A stretch of DNA of 64,000 nucleotides from Planctomycetota bacterium (GCA_022071975.1 JAJVIO010000065.1:1-64000), one strand, 5' to 3'; counted from the stretch's first letter, positions 33,932 to 42,162 are shown. Made by a program: numbers and translations. The notes: a model not told the origin generated them from the letters alone.

Positions 33932-34825
33932 CTACTTGCCGGGGCGGATCAGATACACGGCGCAGTTGGCGCGGCGCACTACCTTGTCGGCTACGCTGCC
34001 GATCAGCACGCGCTCCACGCCTGTACGGCCGTGGGTGCCCATCACGATCAGGTCGCAGTGGTGGGTTTCGGCGTATGCGGCGATCTGCTTGCCCGGGTCA
34101 CCGCGCTTGACGGCGCCGATGGTCTCGAAGTTCTTCATCAGCTCCGCCGGCAGCTGCTTGCGCATTTCATCCAGCGCGTGGCGGCGCAGTTCCTTCAGGA
34201 TGATGTGGCGTTCTTCCTCAACGTGGGTGCTGATCAGGCTGTCGTCGATCACGTGCAGCACGAACAGCTCGGCGTCCATGTCCTCGGTCATGGCCACCGC
34301 GGCGTCCAGGGCGCGCTTGGAAGTATCCGAGAAGTCGGTGGGGAACAGGATGCGCTCGAACGGCTTGCTCCGCTTCTTGGCGTGTTTGACCTTGCCCTTG
34401 GGCGCCTTGGTCACGATCACCGGGCAGTCCGACTCGTGCACCACGCGGTCGGCCACGCTGCCCAGGAAGAAGCGGGCAACCGCGCCGTGGCCATGGGTGC
34501 CGATCACGATCAGGTCGGCCTTGTGGCGCTTGGCGTGGTCGGCAATCTCCCGCGCCGGCGCGCCGCTGAGCAGGTAGCGGTTCAGTTTGGCGTTCTTGAC
34601 GCCTACTTTCACCTTGTTGAGCGCCTCTTCGGCGCCGCTCATGAGTTCCTTGCTGAGGGACGCGAACGGATATCCCGCGTAGGCGTACACCGTGGCATCA
34701 ACCACGTTCACCAGGTCGAGAGTGGCCGCGTAATAGTCGGCAAGGTCCGTGGCCAGCTTGATGGCCGTGTCGGCGGTATCGCTGAAATCGGTCGGTACGA
34801 CGATGCGCTTGAACTTGTTGATCAT
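33932..34825 (-). CDS. Tandem universal stress protein (two Usp domains)
   Basis: 297 residues from the ATG at 34825 (AGGGGG upstream). Two Usp folds: about 1-142 and 153-297. Each starts with the typical strand (RIVVPTDFSD; RILFPTDFSD) and has the ATP-binding pattern G-x2-G-x9-G-S (GTHGHGAVARFFLGS; GTHGRTGVERVLIGS), so both domains should bind ATP. A Lys-rich linker (about 141-152) joins them. Such proteins act in stress survival, usually without a defined enzymatic activity. It stands alone. Confidence 0.93.
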   Translation of the reverse strand: MINKFKRIVVPTDFSDTADTAIKLATDLADYYAATLDLVNVVDATVYAYAGYPFASLSKELMSGAEEALNKVKVGVKNAKLNRYLLSGAPAREIADHAKRHKADLIVIGTHGHGAVARFFLGSVADRVVHESDCPVIVTKAPKGKVKHAKKRSKPFERILFPTDFSDTSKRALDAAVAMTEDMDAELFVLHVIDDSLISTHVEEERHIILKELRRHALDEMRKQLPAELMKNFETIGAVKRGDPGKQIAAYAETHHCDLIVMGTHGRTGVERVLIGSVADKVVRRANCAVYLIRPGK

Positions 34826-34914
34826 GGCGCCCCCTGAACTTTGGCGAGACTCTACAAGCGGCGCGGCGGCGTACAACCTTCCACAGCCGGCCTGTGCCCG
34901 CTAGCATCAACGCG

Positions 34915-35394
34915 GTGAAAAGGGCAGCGATTCCACTATTGCTTGCGGCGCTGATGCTGCTTACCGGCTGCGTTGAGCGGCGCATTTACGTGCGCTCCGA
35001 GCCGCCGGGGGCCGACGTCTACATCGACGGCGAATACATCGGGCGCACGAGACCGGACAACCACGTGGACGGCCCGCTGTACGCCAATTTCATATTCTAC
35101 GGCACCCGCGAGTACACCATCCGTAAGCCGGGCTACGAAACCCTCAGCGGCCGCATCGAGCTTGAAGCGCCCTGGTACGAGTATCCGCCGATCGACTTCT
35201 TTGCCGAGGTGCTGACCCCCTGGTACATCGTGGACGAGCACGAGATCAGGGTGGAAATGGAAAAGGCCAGGCCCGCCGACGTGGATGGGCTGTACCAGCG
35301 CGCCCTCAATTACCGATATGCTTCCAAGGCCGAGGATCGCTACGAGTACGAGATCCTGTGGGGCCGCCGCCGGTGGGTGCCGCGGCAAGACTGA
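34915..35394 (+). CDS. PEGA-domain lipoprotein
   Basis: 159 residues from a GTG at 34915; an earlier GTG at 34894 is possible and neither has a clear ribosome-binding site. Lipoprotein signal with LLTGC. The mature protein starts with a PEGA-type beta unit (IYVRSEPPGADVYIDGEYIG, then YTIRKPGYETLSGRIEL). The C-terminal 60 residues are charged and helical with several Tyr. PEGA domains are found in surface and envelope proteins; no specific role is known. It is 22 bases upstream of murD. Confidence 0.85.
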   Translation: MKRAAIPLLLAALMLLTGCVERRIYVRSEPPGADVYIDGEYIGRTRPDNHVDGPLYANFIFYGTREYTIRKPGYETLSGRIELEAPWYEYPPIDFFAEVLTPWYIVDEHEIRVEMEKARPADVDGLYQRALNYRYASKAEDRYEYEILWGRRRWVPRQD

Positions 35395-35416
35395 TCAGGG
35401 CCGCAAGGATTCGCAG

Positions 35417-37021
35417 GTGACCGCAGCTTTCGAACGCTTCAGGGGCAAACGCGGGCTGGTGATGGGCCTGGGCCTGTTCGGCGGCGGCACTGAGGCCGCG
35501 AAGTTCCTGGCCCGCTACTGCGACCGCGTGCTTGTTACCGACCTGCGCAACGAAGAGGTGCTGGCCGACAGCATCCGTGAACTTGAGGGCCTGCCCATTG
35601 AGTACCGCCTGGGCGAGCACCGCCGCCAGGATTTCGAACACGCCGAAGTGGTGATTCACTCACCGGCCGTGCGGCCGGACAACCCTCTGTTGCAAGCCGC
35701 GCGTGCCCACGGCGCCGAAGTCACCATGGAGATGAGCCTGTTCATCGAGGCCTGCCCCGCGCGAACGGTTGGCATCACCGGCAGCAACGGTAAGACCACC
35801 ACAGCGCTGCTGTGTTACGAGATGCTGTGCCAGGTGATGGAGCGCGCACAGCCCGAGCTGGAGGGCAAGTGGGCCGAGGCGGTGGGGGACTCGCCTTTGG
35901 GCGCAGGCAAGGTCTGGCTGGGCGGCAACTGCGGCGAGCCGCTGATCAACCGGCTGGATGAAATTGCCAGGCGCGACGTGGTGGTGCTGGAGCTGTCCAG
36001 CTTCCAGCTGCAGGACTGGCATCGCATCCGCAAGTCGTGCAACTTCGGCCTGGTCACCAACATCACGCCCAACCACCTGGACTGGCACAAGGACATGGCC
36101 GAGTACATCTGGGCCAAATCGGCCATCGCCATGTATCCGACAGAAGAGCAGCAGCGGGCCGATCCCGACCTGCTGCCAAGCTGGTGCTACGTCAGCGCCG
36201 ATGATCCCGGTTGCCTGGCCATGGGCCTGCACGCGGACGCCTTCTCTACCCGGCTTGCTTGCGACGCGTTTCAACCGGACGCCCGGCACGATGATTTCGG
36301 CCGGGTGGAGGCATCCGGCGCGGACGGCGAACTGGTGGTGGACATCCCGTTCACGCTGCGGCTCGATGAAGAAGAGTTGGCGCGGGAAGAACTGCCGCGC
36401 CATGCATGCGGCTGGAAGATCGCCGAACGCACTGACCTGCGCCTGCCCGGCGAGTTCAACTGGGCCAACACGGTGGGAGCTGCCTGGATGGCGGGTCTGG
36501 CCGGCGGCTTCAGCGCGCTTGAGAATTGTGCCAGGGCACTGCGGCGTTTCCGGGGCGTAGAGCACAGACTGGAATTCTGCGGCGAAGTCAACGGCGCGCG
36601 CTGCTTCAACGACAGCATCGCCACCACGCCCGAGAGCACCATTGCGGGCCTGAGCGCCTTCGAATCCGGCGTGCACCTGCTGCTGGGCGGTAGCGACAAG
36701 GGGCTGAGTTTCGATGCGCTGGCGGCGGCGATTGCCGCGCACCCGGGCATCAAGGGCGTGTACGTGCAGGGTGCTAATGCGAACACGATTGAAACAGCGC
36801 TCGCGCGGTCAGGAATGTCCGCGCCACTGATCCGCTGCGCTACTTTTGACGAGGCCTGTGAGGCGGTGTTTGCGGGATTGCAGCCCGGTGATGTCTTCCT
36901 GATGTCGCCCGCTTCAGCCAGCTTCTACGAATATGCGCCGCACAAGCGCTTCACAAACTTCGAACACCGTGGACGCCACTTTAAGTTGTTAGTACAAGCA
37001 CACGCTTCGAAGACTTCGTGA
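35417..37021 (+). CDS. murD: UDP-N-acetylmuramoylalanine--D-glutamate ligase
   Basis: 534 residues, GTG start with AAGGA 8 bases upstream. Adds D-Glu to UDP-MurNAc-L-Ala in peptidoglycan synthesis. Rossmann-like N-terminal domain (GLFGGGTEAAKFLARY), Mur ATP loop GITGSNGKTTTALL, central NITPNHLDWH and VVLELSSFQL, C-terminal RRFRGVEHRLEF, FNDSIATTPEST and LLLGGSDKGL. It is about 80-90 residues longer than E. coli MurD because of an insertion around residues 260-350. It is separate from other mur genes. Its presence implies peptidoglycan synthesis, relevant for planctomycetes. Confidence 0.95.
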   Translation: MTAAFERFRGKRGLVMGLGLFGGGTEAAKFLARYCDRVLVTDLRNEEVLADSIRELEGLPIEYRLGEHRRQDFEHAEVVIHSPAVRPDNPLLQAARAHGAEVTMEMSLFIEACPARTVGITGSNGKTTTALLCYEMLCQVMERAQPELEGKWAEAVGDSPLGAGKVWLGGNCGEPLINRLDEIARRDVVVLELSSFQLQDWHRIRKSCNFGLVTNITPNHLDWHKDMAEYIWAKSAIAMYPTEEQQRADPDLLPSWCYVSADDPGCLAMGLHADAFSTRLACDAFQPDARHDDFGRVEASGADGELVVDIPFTLRLDEEELAREELPRHACGWKIAERTDLRLPGEFNWANTVGAAWMAGLAGGFSALENCARALRRFRGVEHRLEFCGEVNGARCFNDSIATTPESTIAGLSAFESGVHLLLGGSDKGLSFDALAAAIAAHPGIKGVYVQGANANTIETALARSGMSAPLIRCATFDEACEAVFAGLQPGDVFLMSPASASFYEYAPHKRFTNFEHRGRHFKLLVQAHASKTS

Positions 37022-37030
37022 ACCTGTCGC

Positions 37031-37498
37031 ATGACGACCAAGATCCTGGCCCCGCATTACCTGCGCATGGAGCGTGAAGTCCGCGCCGACCTGGCCACGG
37101 TCTGGCGCGCGTTGACCGACCTGCATGAATTGCGCGCCTGGTGGGCGGTGCCGGTCATCAACCACAAGCTGGACGTAGGCGGCGGCTTCGAGCTGCGCTA
37201 CGTAGGCCGTGACCGCAAAGACAAGTTCACCTACACCACCTGGGACCAGAACTGGCGCATCGGCGGCCGCTGGGAATACAGCTGGCTGAGCGGCGCCGTC
37301 GAAGAAATGCTGATCTTGGTCAAGACGGACGAAGGCGTTCGCGTCAGCATCGAACACAGCAATTTCGAAAGTTTCGGCCCCGACGCCGGGCGCATTTTCG
37401 GCTACCACAAGTCGGAGACCCGCGCGCGCCTTGAGCGCCTGCAAGCCTGGGTTGAGGAACGGATCCCCGCCAACCTGGCGCAGATGCCGGTAGTGTAG
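37031..37498 (+). CDS. SRPBCC/AHSA1-family protein
   Basis: 155 residues. START-like fold: LRMEREVRADLATVWRALTD then LHELRAWWA, GGGFELRY, GGRWEYSW and a last amphipathic helix (SETRARLERLQAWVEERI). AHSA1-type proteins bind hydrophobic ligands or Hsp90; in bacteria most are uncharacterised. It lies 9 bases after murD and may be co-transcribed. A hairpin (37499-37518) follows the stop. Confidence 0.82.
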   Translation: MTTKILAPHYLRMEREVRADLATVWRALTDLHELRAWWAVPVINHKLDVGGGFELRYVGRDRKDKFTYTTWDQNWRIGGRWEYSWLSGAVEEMLILVKTDEGVRVSIEHSNFESFGPDAGRIFGYHKSETRARLERLQAWVEERIPANLAQMPVV

Positions 37499-37518
37499 CC
37501 CACTGCGTCAGCAGTGGG
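37499..37518. terminator. Hairpin after the SRPBCC gene
   Basis: 8-bp perfect stem CCCACTGC/GCAGTGGG (37499-37506 with 37511-37518), loop GTCA, starting at the stop codon. No T-tract follows. Confidence 0.5.
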
Positions 37519-37610
37519 CATCTGGCGGGTACCCGTACAATCACGTTGCAGGATTCTTCAACGCGCTTCGGTGAAGGCGTTGACAACCATCGCACCGTTT
37601 CAGGCCTGAT

Positions 37611-37632
37611 GCCCGGCGCTTACGCACCGGGC
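37611..37632 (-). terminator. Hairpin at the end of the ESCRT-like operon
   Basis: 6-bp stem GCCCGG/CCGGGC with additional imperfect pairing inside the loop, overlapping the stop codon of the Snf7-like gene. It lacks a clear T-tract on the minus strand, so its role is tentative. Confidence 0.4.
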
Positions 37633-38237
37633 TACTTTGCTTCGTCCTTCTCGACGTCTTCGCCCAGCTCGCGGGCGATTTCGCGGTCCAGCTCTTCGCG
37701 GGTGAGCTTTTTGCGCTCTTCCGTGCTGACGCCGATCATCTGGTCGATTTCGTCGTCCGTCACCAACTGCTCGCCGGCGACGCTGTCTGTCTCGAACAGG
37801 CTGTCCTTGCTCATGTCCAGGAACAGGTCCATGCGCTGGCTCATGGTTTCGGCCTGCATCATGGCGTGCTCGAAATTCTTCTGCGTCGCCTCCAGGTCGG
37901 TGGTCTTGTAGACCTCGTTGATGCTTTTGCTGACCACGCCCATGGACTCGGCGAAGGTGGCAAAGCTTTCCGCCTGGTTTTTCATCTGGTAGGCGGCCTC
38001 GATGGTCAGCAGCTGGCGCTCCAGCATGCGGCGCTGGAAGGTGGTGGCCTTCAGCGACTTGCGCACGAACGCCAACTGGTCATTGGCCTTGATGCGCGCG
38101 GCCTGGCGGGCTTTCTCCAGCCACTCGGCCTCGCTGTTGCCGAGTTCCTTGATCTGGCGGCGGATGCGCTGGATGCCCTTCTTGATTTCCATGTCGCGCG
38201 CGATGCGACGTTCTTCTTTGCTCTTGAATATGCCCAT
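37632..38237 (-). CDS. Snf7/ESCRT-III-like protein resembling Vps2/CHMP2
   Basis: 201 residues, all helical, with the ESCRT-III charge pattern: basic first half and acidic tail. It starts MGIFKSKEER, like the short amphipathic start of CHMP proteins, followed by a long helix pair (about 16-85). Residues 93-147 (FAESMGVVSKSINEVY; NFEHAMMQAETMSQRM) match the region of human CHMP2A with AMKGVTKAMGTMNRQL and FERQAEIMDMKEEMM in spacing and residue type. The acidic C-terminus ends in an amphipathic REELDREIARELGE that could act as an MIT-interacting motif, though not an exact MIM1. PspA/Vipp1 share the fold but look less similar. AAAGG precedes the ATG. It is the last gene of the cluster. Confidence 0.78.
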   Translation of the reverse strand: MGIFKSKEERRIARDMEIKKGIQRIRRQIKELGNSEAEWLEKARQAARIKANDQLAFVRKSLKATTFQRRMLERQLLTIEAAYQMKNQAESFATFAESMGVVSKSINEVYKTTDLEATQKNFEHAMMQAETMSQRMDLFLDMSKDSLFETDSVAGEQLVTDDEIDQMIGVSTEERKKLTREELDREIARELGEDVEKDEAK

Positions 38238-38298
38238 GCGTCAGCCTTTCGAGTGCCGGCTTAGTGTAACTGTTTTTACCCGCGCGGTCCGCAGGGTT

Positions 38299-39114
38299 TC
38301 ACTCCACCACGTGATAGTTTGCCTCGCCCTGGGCCATGCGTTTGCGGGTGTGGGCCGTCATGCGCTCGGCTTTGCGGACCGCGGCCTCAATGAAATCGCG
38401 GTGCTGGCGCAGTCGCCCGCCAAAGTAGGCGCGCGCGAAGCGGGCCTTGTCCGTGGCCGTCACCAGCGACGGGCAACTGTGCAGCAGTGCCGCCACGTCT
38501 TTCACGCGCCAGCGCCGGGTCACGCGCTTGCGGATGTCGGCGCGGTTCAGGTCGGTCACGTACAGCTCGTCTTCTGGGCCCACGCGGATGTGCACCAGGT
38601 AGAAGTCCCGATGGTTCACGCCGCCTTCGTGCATGCGCTGCAGGATGCGACCCAGTTCATGGGCGATCTGCTGGCGCCGCGCCGGCTGAGGGTCTTTAGC
38701 CAGGTCTTCCTGCACCAGCTTCTGCAGGCTGCGCGGGGCATCCAGGCCCACGGTCAGCAGCGCGGCGCGGGTGACCTTGCCGCTTTCAACCTCCTCAATG
38801 CACGCGGCCGGGCGCATGGTGGGCACCCGCAACTCATGCAGACGCTGCAGCACGTGCCACTCGCGCGCGGCCGGCGAATCGAAGCGCCGGGCAAACAGGC
38901 CCAGGAAGCGGGGCTCCGGCTCGATCTCGCGGTAGAGCTTCAGGTAAAGGGTGAGGCCCTTGGAGGTCTGCAGCCGGTAGGTCTGGCGAGACTCGAGGCG
39001 GGCTTTGATGGTGTGCAGGTCGCCACGACTGGCCAGGGCATTCAGGTCAAGCAACCCCTCGGCCGCGAGCTCGGCCTGCAGGGCGGGATCAACCAGGATG
39101 CGCGTTTCAGCCAT
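38299..39114 (-). CDS. WaaP/InaA-type lipopolysaccharide-kinase-like protein
   Basis: 271 residues. Kinase fold: probable ATP Lys K59 in LYLKLYR, catalytic loop NHRDFYLVHI (167-176) with HRD at 168-170, and metal Asp D188 in VTDLNRADI. These match the Kdo/WaaP/InaA family that phosphorylates LPS core sugars, although substrates of distant members are unknown. It sits 12 bases after the Vps4-like ATPase gene and 61 before the Snf7-like gene, so it is inside the ESCRT-like operon and may act on a lipid or glycan linked to membrane remodelling. Confidence 0.85.
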   Translation of the reverse strand: MAETRILVDPALQAELAAEGLLDLNALASRGDLHTIKARLESRQTYRLQTSKGLTLYLKLYREIEPEPRFLGLFARRFDSPAAREWHVLQRLHELRVPTMRPAACIEEVESGKVTRAALLTVGLDAPRSLQKLVQEDLAKDPQPARRQQIAHELGRILQRMHEGGVNHRDFYLVHIRVGPEDELYVTDLNRADIRKRVTRRWRVKDVAALLHSCPSLVTATDKARFARAYFGGRLRQHRDFIEAAVRKAERMTAHTRKRMAQGEANYHVVE

Positions 39115-39126
39115 GGTGCATGGCGA

Positions 39127-40365
39127 CTAATCCGCCTCTGCGCTCCAGTCGAGGTAGCGCTGCATCTCGGCGGGGCTGGTGACGGGCTTGATGTAGGTCT
39201 TGGCGCGTTCGAAGTCGGCCAGTGTCAGCGGCCGCACCTTCACCTGATAACCGCGCGTGGCGGCCAGGCCACGGTCGATCAACTCCGGCAGGTCCACGTT
39301 CAACTCACCGATCATCTGGGAGGTCGCCTGTTTGCACAGCCGCTCGATTTCACGGCCGGAGTAGCCCTCGGTGTCGTCGATCAGCTCGTGCAGCTCGAAG
39401 TCGATCTGGTAGCCCTTCTTGAACAGCTGGATTTCCAGGATCGCCTGGCGGGTTTCTTCATCCGGCAGCGGAATCAGGATCTGCTTCTCGAAGCGCGACA
39501 TCACGGCCGCGTCGATTTCCCAGGGGCGGTTGGTGGCAGCGATTGTGAGCACGAAGATGTCACTGCGGCCCTTTTCGGCAAGGCCGTCGAGCTCGGCCAG
39601 GATGGTGCTCAGAATGCGGCGTTCCGCGCCGGTCTGCTCACCGCCGTCGCGGTTGCTGGTGAGTGACTCAAATTCGTCCAGGAACACCACGCTGGGGCTG
39701 TTGTCGCGCGCCGCCCCGTAGATTTCGCTGATGATCTTGCTGCTTTCACCGAAGTACTTGCTCAGCACGCCGCTGACTTTCACGTTGAAGAACAGCGCCT
39801 GGCCCTCGGTGGTGACCTTCAGGCTGTTGCTGGTGGCGGCCGCGAGCAGCGTCTTGCCAGTGCCCGGCGGGCCGTAGAACAGCATGTTGCGGAAGGTGGT
39901 GATCTTCACGCCTTCGGGCGGCTTGGCCAGCGATAGGCCCAGCGTGTACTTGATGTCGCGCTTGGTTTCTTCAAGGCCGCCGATGTCGTCCCAGGTGATG
40001 GTGCTGGTGTGCACCAGGGCCGAGACAGCCTCGCTGATGCTTTTGTCAGTCTCACCGGCCACGCTTTCGTGGCGCGCGTCCTCGTCCACGTTGCTGCTGG
40101 GCGGCGTGGGCAGCTTTGCCTTGCCGGCGGGCGCCTCGATGCCGACTTCGCGCAGGCGGCGGGCAAAGTCGCGGTACTCAATGGCCTTGCGCTTGCGCGC
40201 GTATTCCATGCTGCGCGACTGGGCGTACTCGGCGTACTTGAACATGGTCTTGCTGGCGGCCTCGAAGTTCGCGGCCGCGGTCTCGGAATCGCCGGACTTC
40301 CAGGCCATCTTGGCCTTGTGCAGTGCATCGTCGCAGGCGCGCTTGAGTTTGGGACCAAGATCCAT
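39127..40365 (-). CDS. Vps4-like AAA ATPase with MIT-like N-terminal domain
   Basis: 412 residues. Residues 1-75 form a three-helix region with the MIT pattern (ALHKAKMAWKSGDSETAAAN; TMFKYAEYAQSRSMEYARKR; IEYRDFARRLREV), comparable to the Vps4 N-terminus. After a linker comes one AAA module of the meiotic-clade type: WDDIGGLEETK, Walker A GPPGTGKT (165-172), pore loop KYFGES (203-208), Walker B VVFLDE (226-231), sensor ATNRPW (277-282), MSRFEKQILIPLP (289-301) and GYSGREI. The last helix (SPAEMQRYLDWSAEA, 397-411) matches the terminal helix of Vps4/katanin. Bacterial FtsH has a protease; this has none. Predicted job: extracting ESCRT-III-like filaments made by the neighbouring genes. Confidence 0.87.
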   Translation of the reverse strand: MDLGPKLKRACDDALHKAKMAWKSGDSETAAANFEAASKTMFKYAEYAQSRSMEYARKRKAIEYRDFARRLREVGIEAPAGKAKLPTPPSSNVDEDARHESVAGETDKSISEAVSALVHTSTITWDDIGGLEETKRDIKYTLGLSLAKPPEGVKITTFRNMLFYGPPGTGKTLLAAATSNSLKVTTEGQALFFNVKVSGVLSKYFGESSKIISEIYGAARDNSPSVVFLDEFESLTSNRDGGEQTGAERRILSTILAELDGLAEKGRSDIFVLTIAATNRPWEIDAAVMSRFEKQILIPLPDEETRQAILEIQLFKKGYQIDFELHELIDDTEGYSGREIERLCKQATSQMIGELNVDLPELIDRGLAATRGYQVKVRPLTLADFERAKTYIKPVTSPAEMQRYLDWSAEAD

Positions 40366-40373
40366 GGGAAAGT

Positions 40374-40862
40374 CAGGTGGTAGGTTTTAGGTTGTAGGTG
40401 GTAGGGATTACGAATCGCGAGGGTTGTCCTTCTCGCCAGGCTGTTCCTCTAGTCGATTGATGAGTGCATTCAGCATCTTTCGAACTTCTACCAGCAAGCC
40501 TCGAATCGCCGAAAGCTTTGCCTCGTCACAGTACCTGCGGCGGTGAATGATCCGGAGAAATGTCAGTGTTTCGGCACTGGATCCACGAGCGATGTACAAA
40601 TGTCGCAGGTAAACTCGACGAGAACCACCGTCATGCCCTTCTGCAATGTTCGCTGAAATCGATGCAGCAGCGTCGCCCACCTGATTGCATAGCCAGAAGC
40701 GTCTGGAGATCGGACCTTCTTCCGTCAGCTCGAGTACCAGGTCCGCCACATCCACAGCTTTTTGCCAGACGATGAGGTCTTCGAAGCTTGAAATTGGGCC
40801 TCGCTCTCCACCGGACATGCGAATTCTCCCTACAACCTACAACCTAATCCCTACAACCTGTA
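40374..40862. mobile_element. S23 cassette bounded by inverted GTAGGTTGTAGG repeats
   Basis: Left edge (40374-40410) carries GGTAGGTTTTAGGTTGTAGG and GTGGTAGGGATTA; right edge (40829-40862) carries the inverse. The arms enclose only the four-helix-bundle gene, and the left arm provides its stop codon. The cassette splits the otherwise compact ESCRT-like gene cluster. Similar arms without a gene occur at 49175-49265. Confidence 0.7.
40408..40818 (-). CDS. Four-helix-bundle protein of the 23S rRNA intervening-sequence (S23) family
   Basis: 136 residues. Family marks: FEDLIVWQKAVDVADLVLEL (12-31), ISANIAEGHDGGSRRVYLRH and LYIARGSSAETLTFL. These small helical proteins were first found in intervening sequences of 23S rRNA genes, and relatives act as accessory (Avd) proteins in diversity-generating retroelements; most chromosomal copies have no known role. 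The gene is enclosed by inverted repeats, and a reverse transcriptase is not present. It interrupts the ESCRT-like cluster. Confidence 0.92.
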   Translation of the reverse strand: MSGGERGPISSFEDLIVWQKAVDVADLVLELTEEGPISRRFWLCNQVGDAAASISANIAEGHDGGSRRVYLRHLYIARGSSAETLTFLRIIHRRRYCDEAKLSAIRGLLVEVRKMLNALINRLEEQPGEKDNPRDS

Positions 40863-40863
40863 G

Positions 40864-41481
40864 TTAGATCGCTCCTTCTTCCGATTCCAGCTTCGTGCGC
40901 AACTCCTGCTCGGCCTTCAGCGCCTGTTCGAAGTCGCCGCCTTCTTCGGCCTGGTTGATGGTGTCAATCTCGTCCAGGAAGCGGGCCTTCTCGGGATCGG
41001 CGTCTTCCATCTCGCCCTCGATCTCGAGACCCAGGTCGTCGAGCGTGGCGTTCAGCTCGTCCATGTAGGACTGCTCGTCGATCTGCTGCAGGGCAAGCTT
41101 GGCGTCGAGGCCGCTGCTGCGGATGCGCTGCAGAAGCTTGTTGATGCCGTCCTTGTCCTTGCGCTTCTCGAGGCGCTCCAGGCCGCGCACATACTTCTTG
41201 AGCGCAATGCCCTCAAGGTTGCTGACCTTGGCCGCGCGGCGGTGGAATGCGAAGTCGTGCTTGATGTCTTTCAGTTCTTCCCAGACGTAATCGACCTCAA
41301 TCTGGTTGCCTTCGCGGCGGGCACGCTTGATCTGCTCAATCAGCGCGGCCTGGCGCGTGCTGAGCTTGCGCATTTCCATGAAGTACTTGCGGCGCTCGCG
41401 CTCGACTTCGCGCAGCTTCACCTTCAGCTTCCGCAGGTCTACCTTGGTGCCGAACAGGCTCGCGAAGAACTCGGTTACCAT
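40864..41481 (-). CDS. Snf7/ESCRT-III-like coiled-coil protein (second copy)
   Basis: 205 residues, helical. N-terminus MVTEFFASLFGTK is amphipathic, as in CHMP proteins. Residues 22-100 show the ESCRT-III helix 1-2 pattern: LREVERERRKYFMEM and LIEQIKRARREGNQ with DYVWEELKDIKHDF, parallel to CHMP2A's RELDRERQKL, IADIKKMAKQGQ and MAKDLVRTRRYV. A second, shorter helix set follows and the last 55 residues are acidic. The ATG is 3 bases from the stop of the next upstream gene. It is followed by the S23 cassette, then the Vps4-like ATPase. Sequence similarity is judged by eye. Confidence 0.7.
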   Translation of the reverse strand: MVTEFFASLFGTKVDLRKLKVKLREVERERRKYFMEMRKLSTRQAALIEQIKRARREGNQIEVDYVWEELKDIKHDFAFHRRAAKVSNLEGIALKKYVRGLERLEKRKDKDGINKLLQRIRSSGLDAKLALQQIDEQSYMDELNATLDDLGLEIEGEMEDADPEKARFLDEIDTINQAEEGGDFEQALKAEQELRTKLESEEGAI

Positions 41482-41484
41482 CGG

Positions 41485-42159
41485 TTACTCCAGCTCAGCT
41501 TCCGGCTCATCCGGGGTTTTCTGTTTGGATTCATTTTCACGCGCCTTCTCGCTGCGCATGATCTCTTCTTCAATTTCGCGCAACTCGTCGTCCGTGGTGC
41601 GCTGCGCGCGCGGCGCCTCGCCCATGATTTCCTTCTCGAGCTTGCGCAGGTCTTCTTTGTCCTTGCTGGTCAGCACCTCTTCGCGGGTCTGGGTCACGCC
41701 CTCGCCGGTGTGGACCGAATCGCGGAACTTCTCCATGCCTTCTTCGAAATCGAGCATCACGCGTTCCACCACGTTCTGCTCGATGCCGCGCAGGTCCATG
41801 GCCTCCATGGCCTGGATCTTGCCGACCAGGTTCATGTGCAGCTCGATGTTCTTGTTCAGGATGTCCGCCTTCAGCTTCAGGTTCGACATCTGCGTCCGCG
41901 TGCGCTTGATCTGAAGCAGCACGAACTCTTTCTCGCGGTCGCCCACGCGGCCTGACTTGATGTTCTCGATGCTCGCGCGCTCCGACAGTTCCAAGCGCGC
42001 GAGCTCCTGCCGCGTCTTGCGCAGCTCGACCTCGTTCTGAGTGATCAGCTCGTCGAGATGCTCCAGCATTTCACGCGTGCTGTGGGCGTCCTTGATCACC
42101 TGCTCGGCTTCGCCGGCAGAGCCCGTGAGCATCATCTTGATACGTTCCAGCAGGTTCAT
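41485..42159 (-). CDS. Snf7/PspA-like coiled-coil protein (third copy)
   Basis: 224 residues. N-terminal amphipathic helix MNLLERIKMMLTG, then helices about 25-150, including LLQIKRTRTQMSNLKLKADI and NIELHMNLVGKIQAM, spaced like CHMP helix 2 (LVRTRRYVRKF), and a later VVERVMLDFEEGMEKFRD. The C-terminus (150-224) is acidic and charged, ending in Glu-rich tail, which could contain an MIT-binding motif. It could also be placed near PspA/Vipp1. It lies between the vWA-like gene (3-base gap) and the second Snf7-like gene (3-base gap), so translation is tightly linked. Confidence 0.68.
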   Translation of the reverse strand: MNLLERIKMMLTGSAGEAEQVIKDAHSTREMLEHLDELITQNEVELRKTRQELARLELSERASIENIKSGRVGDREKEFVLLQIKRTRTQMSNLKLKADILNKNIELHMNLVGKIQAMEAMDLRGIEQNVVERVMLDFEEGMEKFRDSVHTGEGVTQTREEVLTSKDKEDLRKLEKEIMGEAPRAQRTTDDELREIEEEIMRSEKARENESKQKTPDEPEAELE

Positions 42160-42162
42160 TGC

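Noticed and set aside
38002..39666. 554-residue plus-strand open frame across the ESCRT-like operon
   Set aside because: Antisense to the Snf7-like, kinase and ATPase genes; low-complexity shadow composition.
40408..40818. 23S rRNA fragment suggested by the S23 protein name
   Set aside because: The family name comes from intervening sequences in rRNA genes; no rRNA sequence surrounds the gene.
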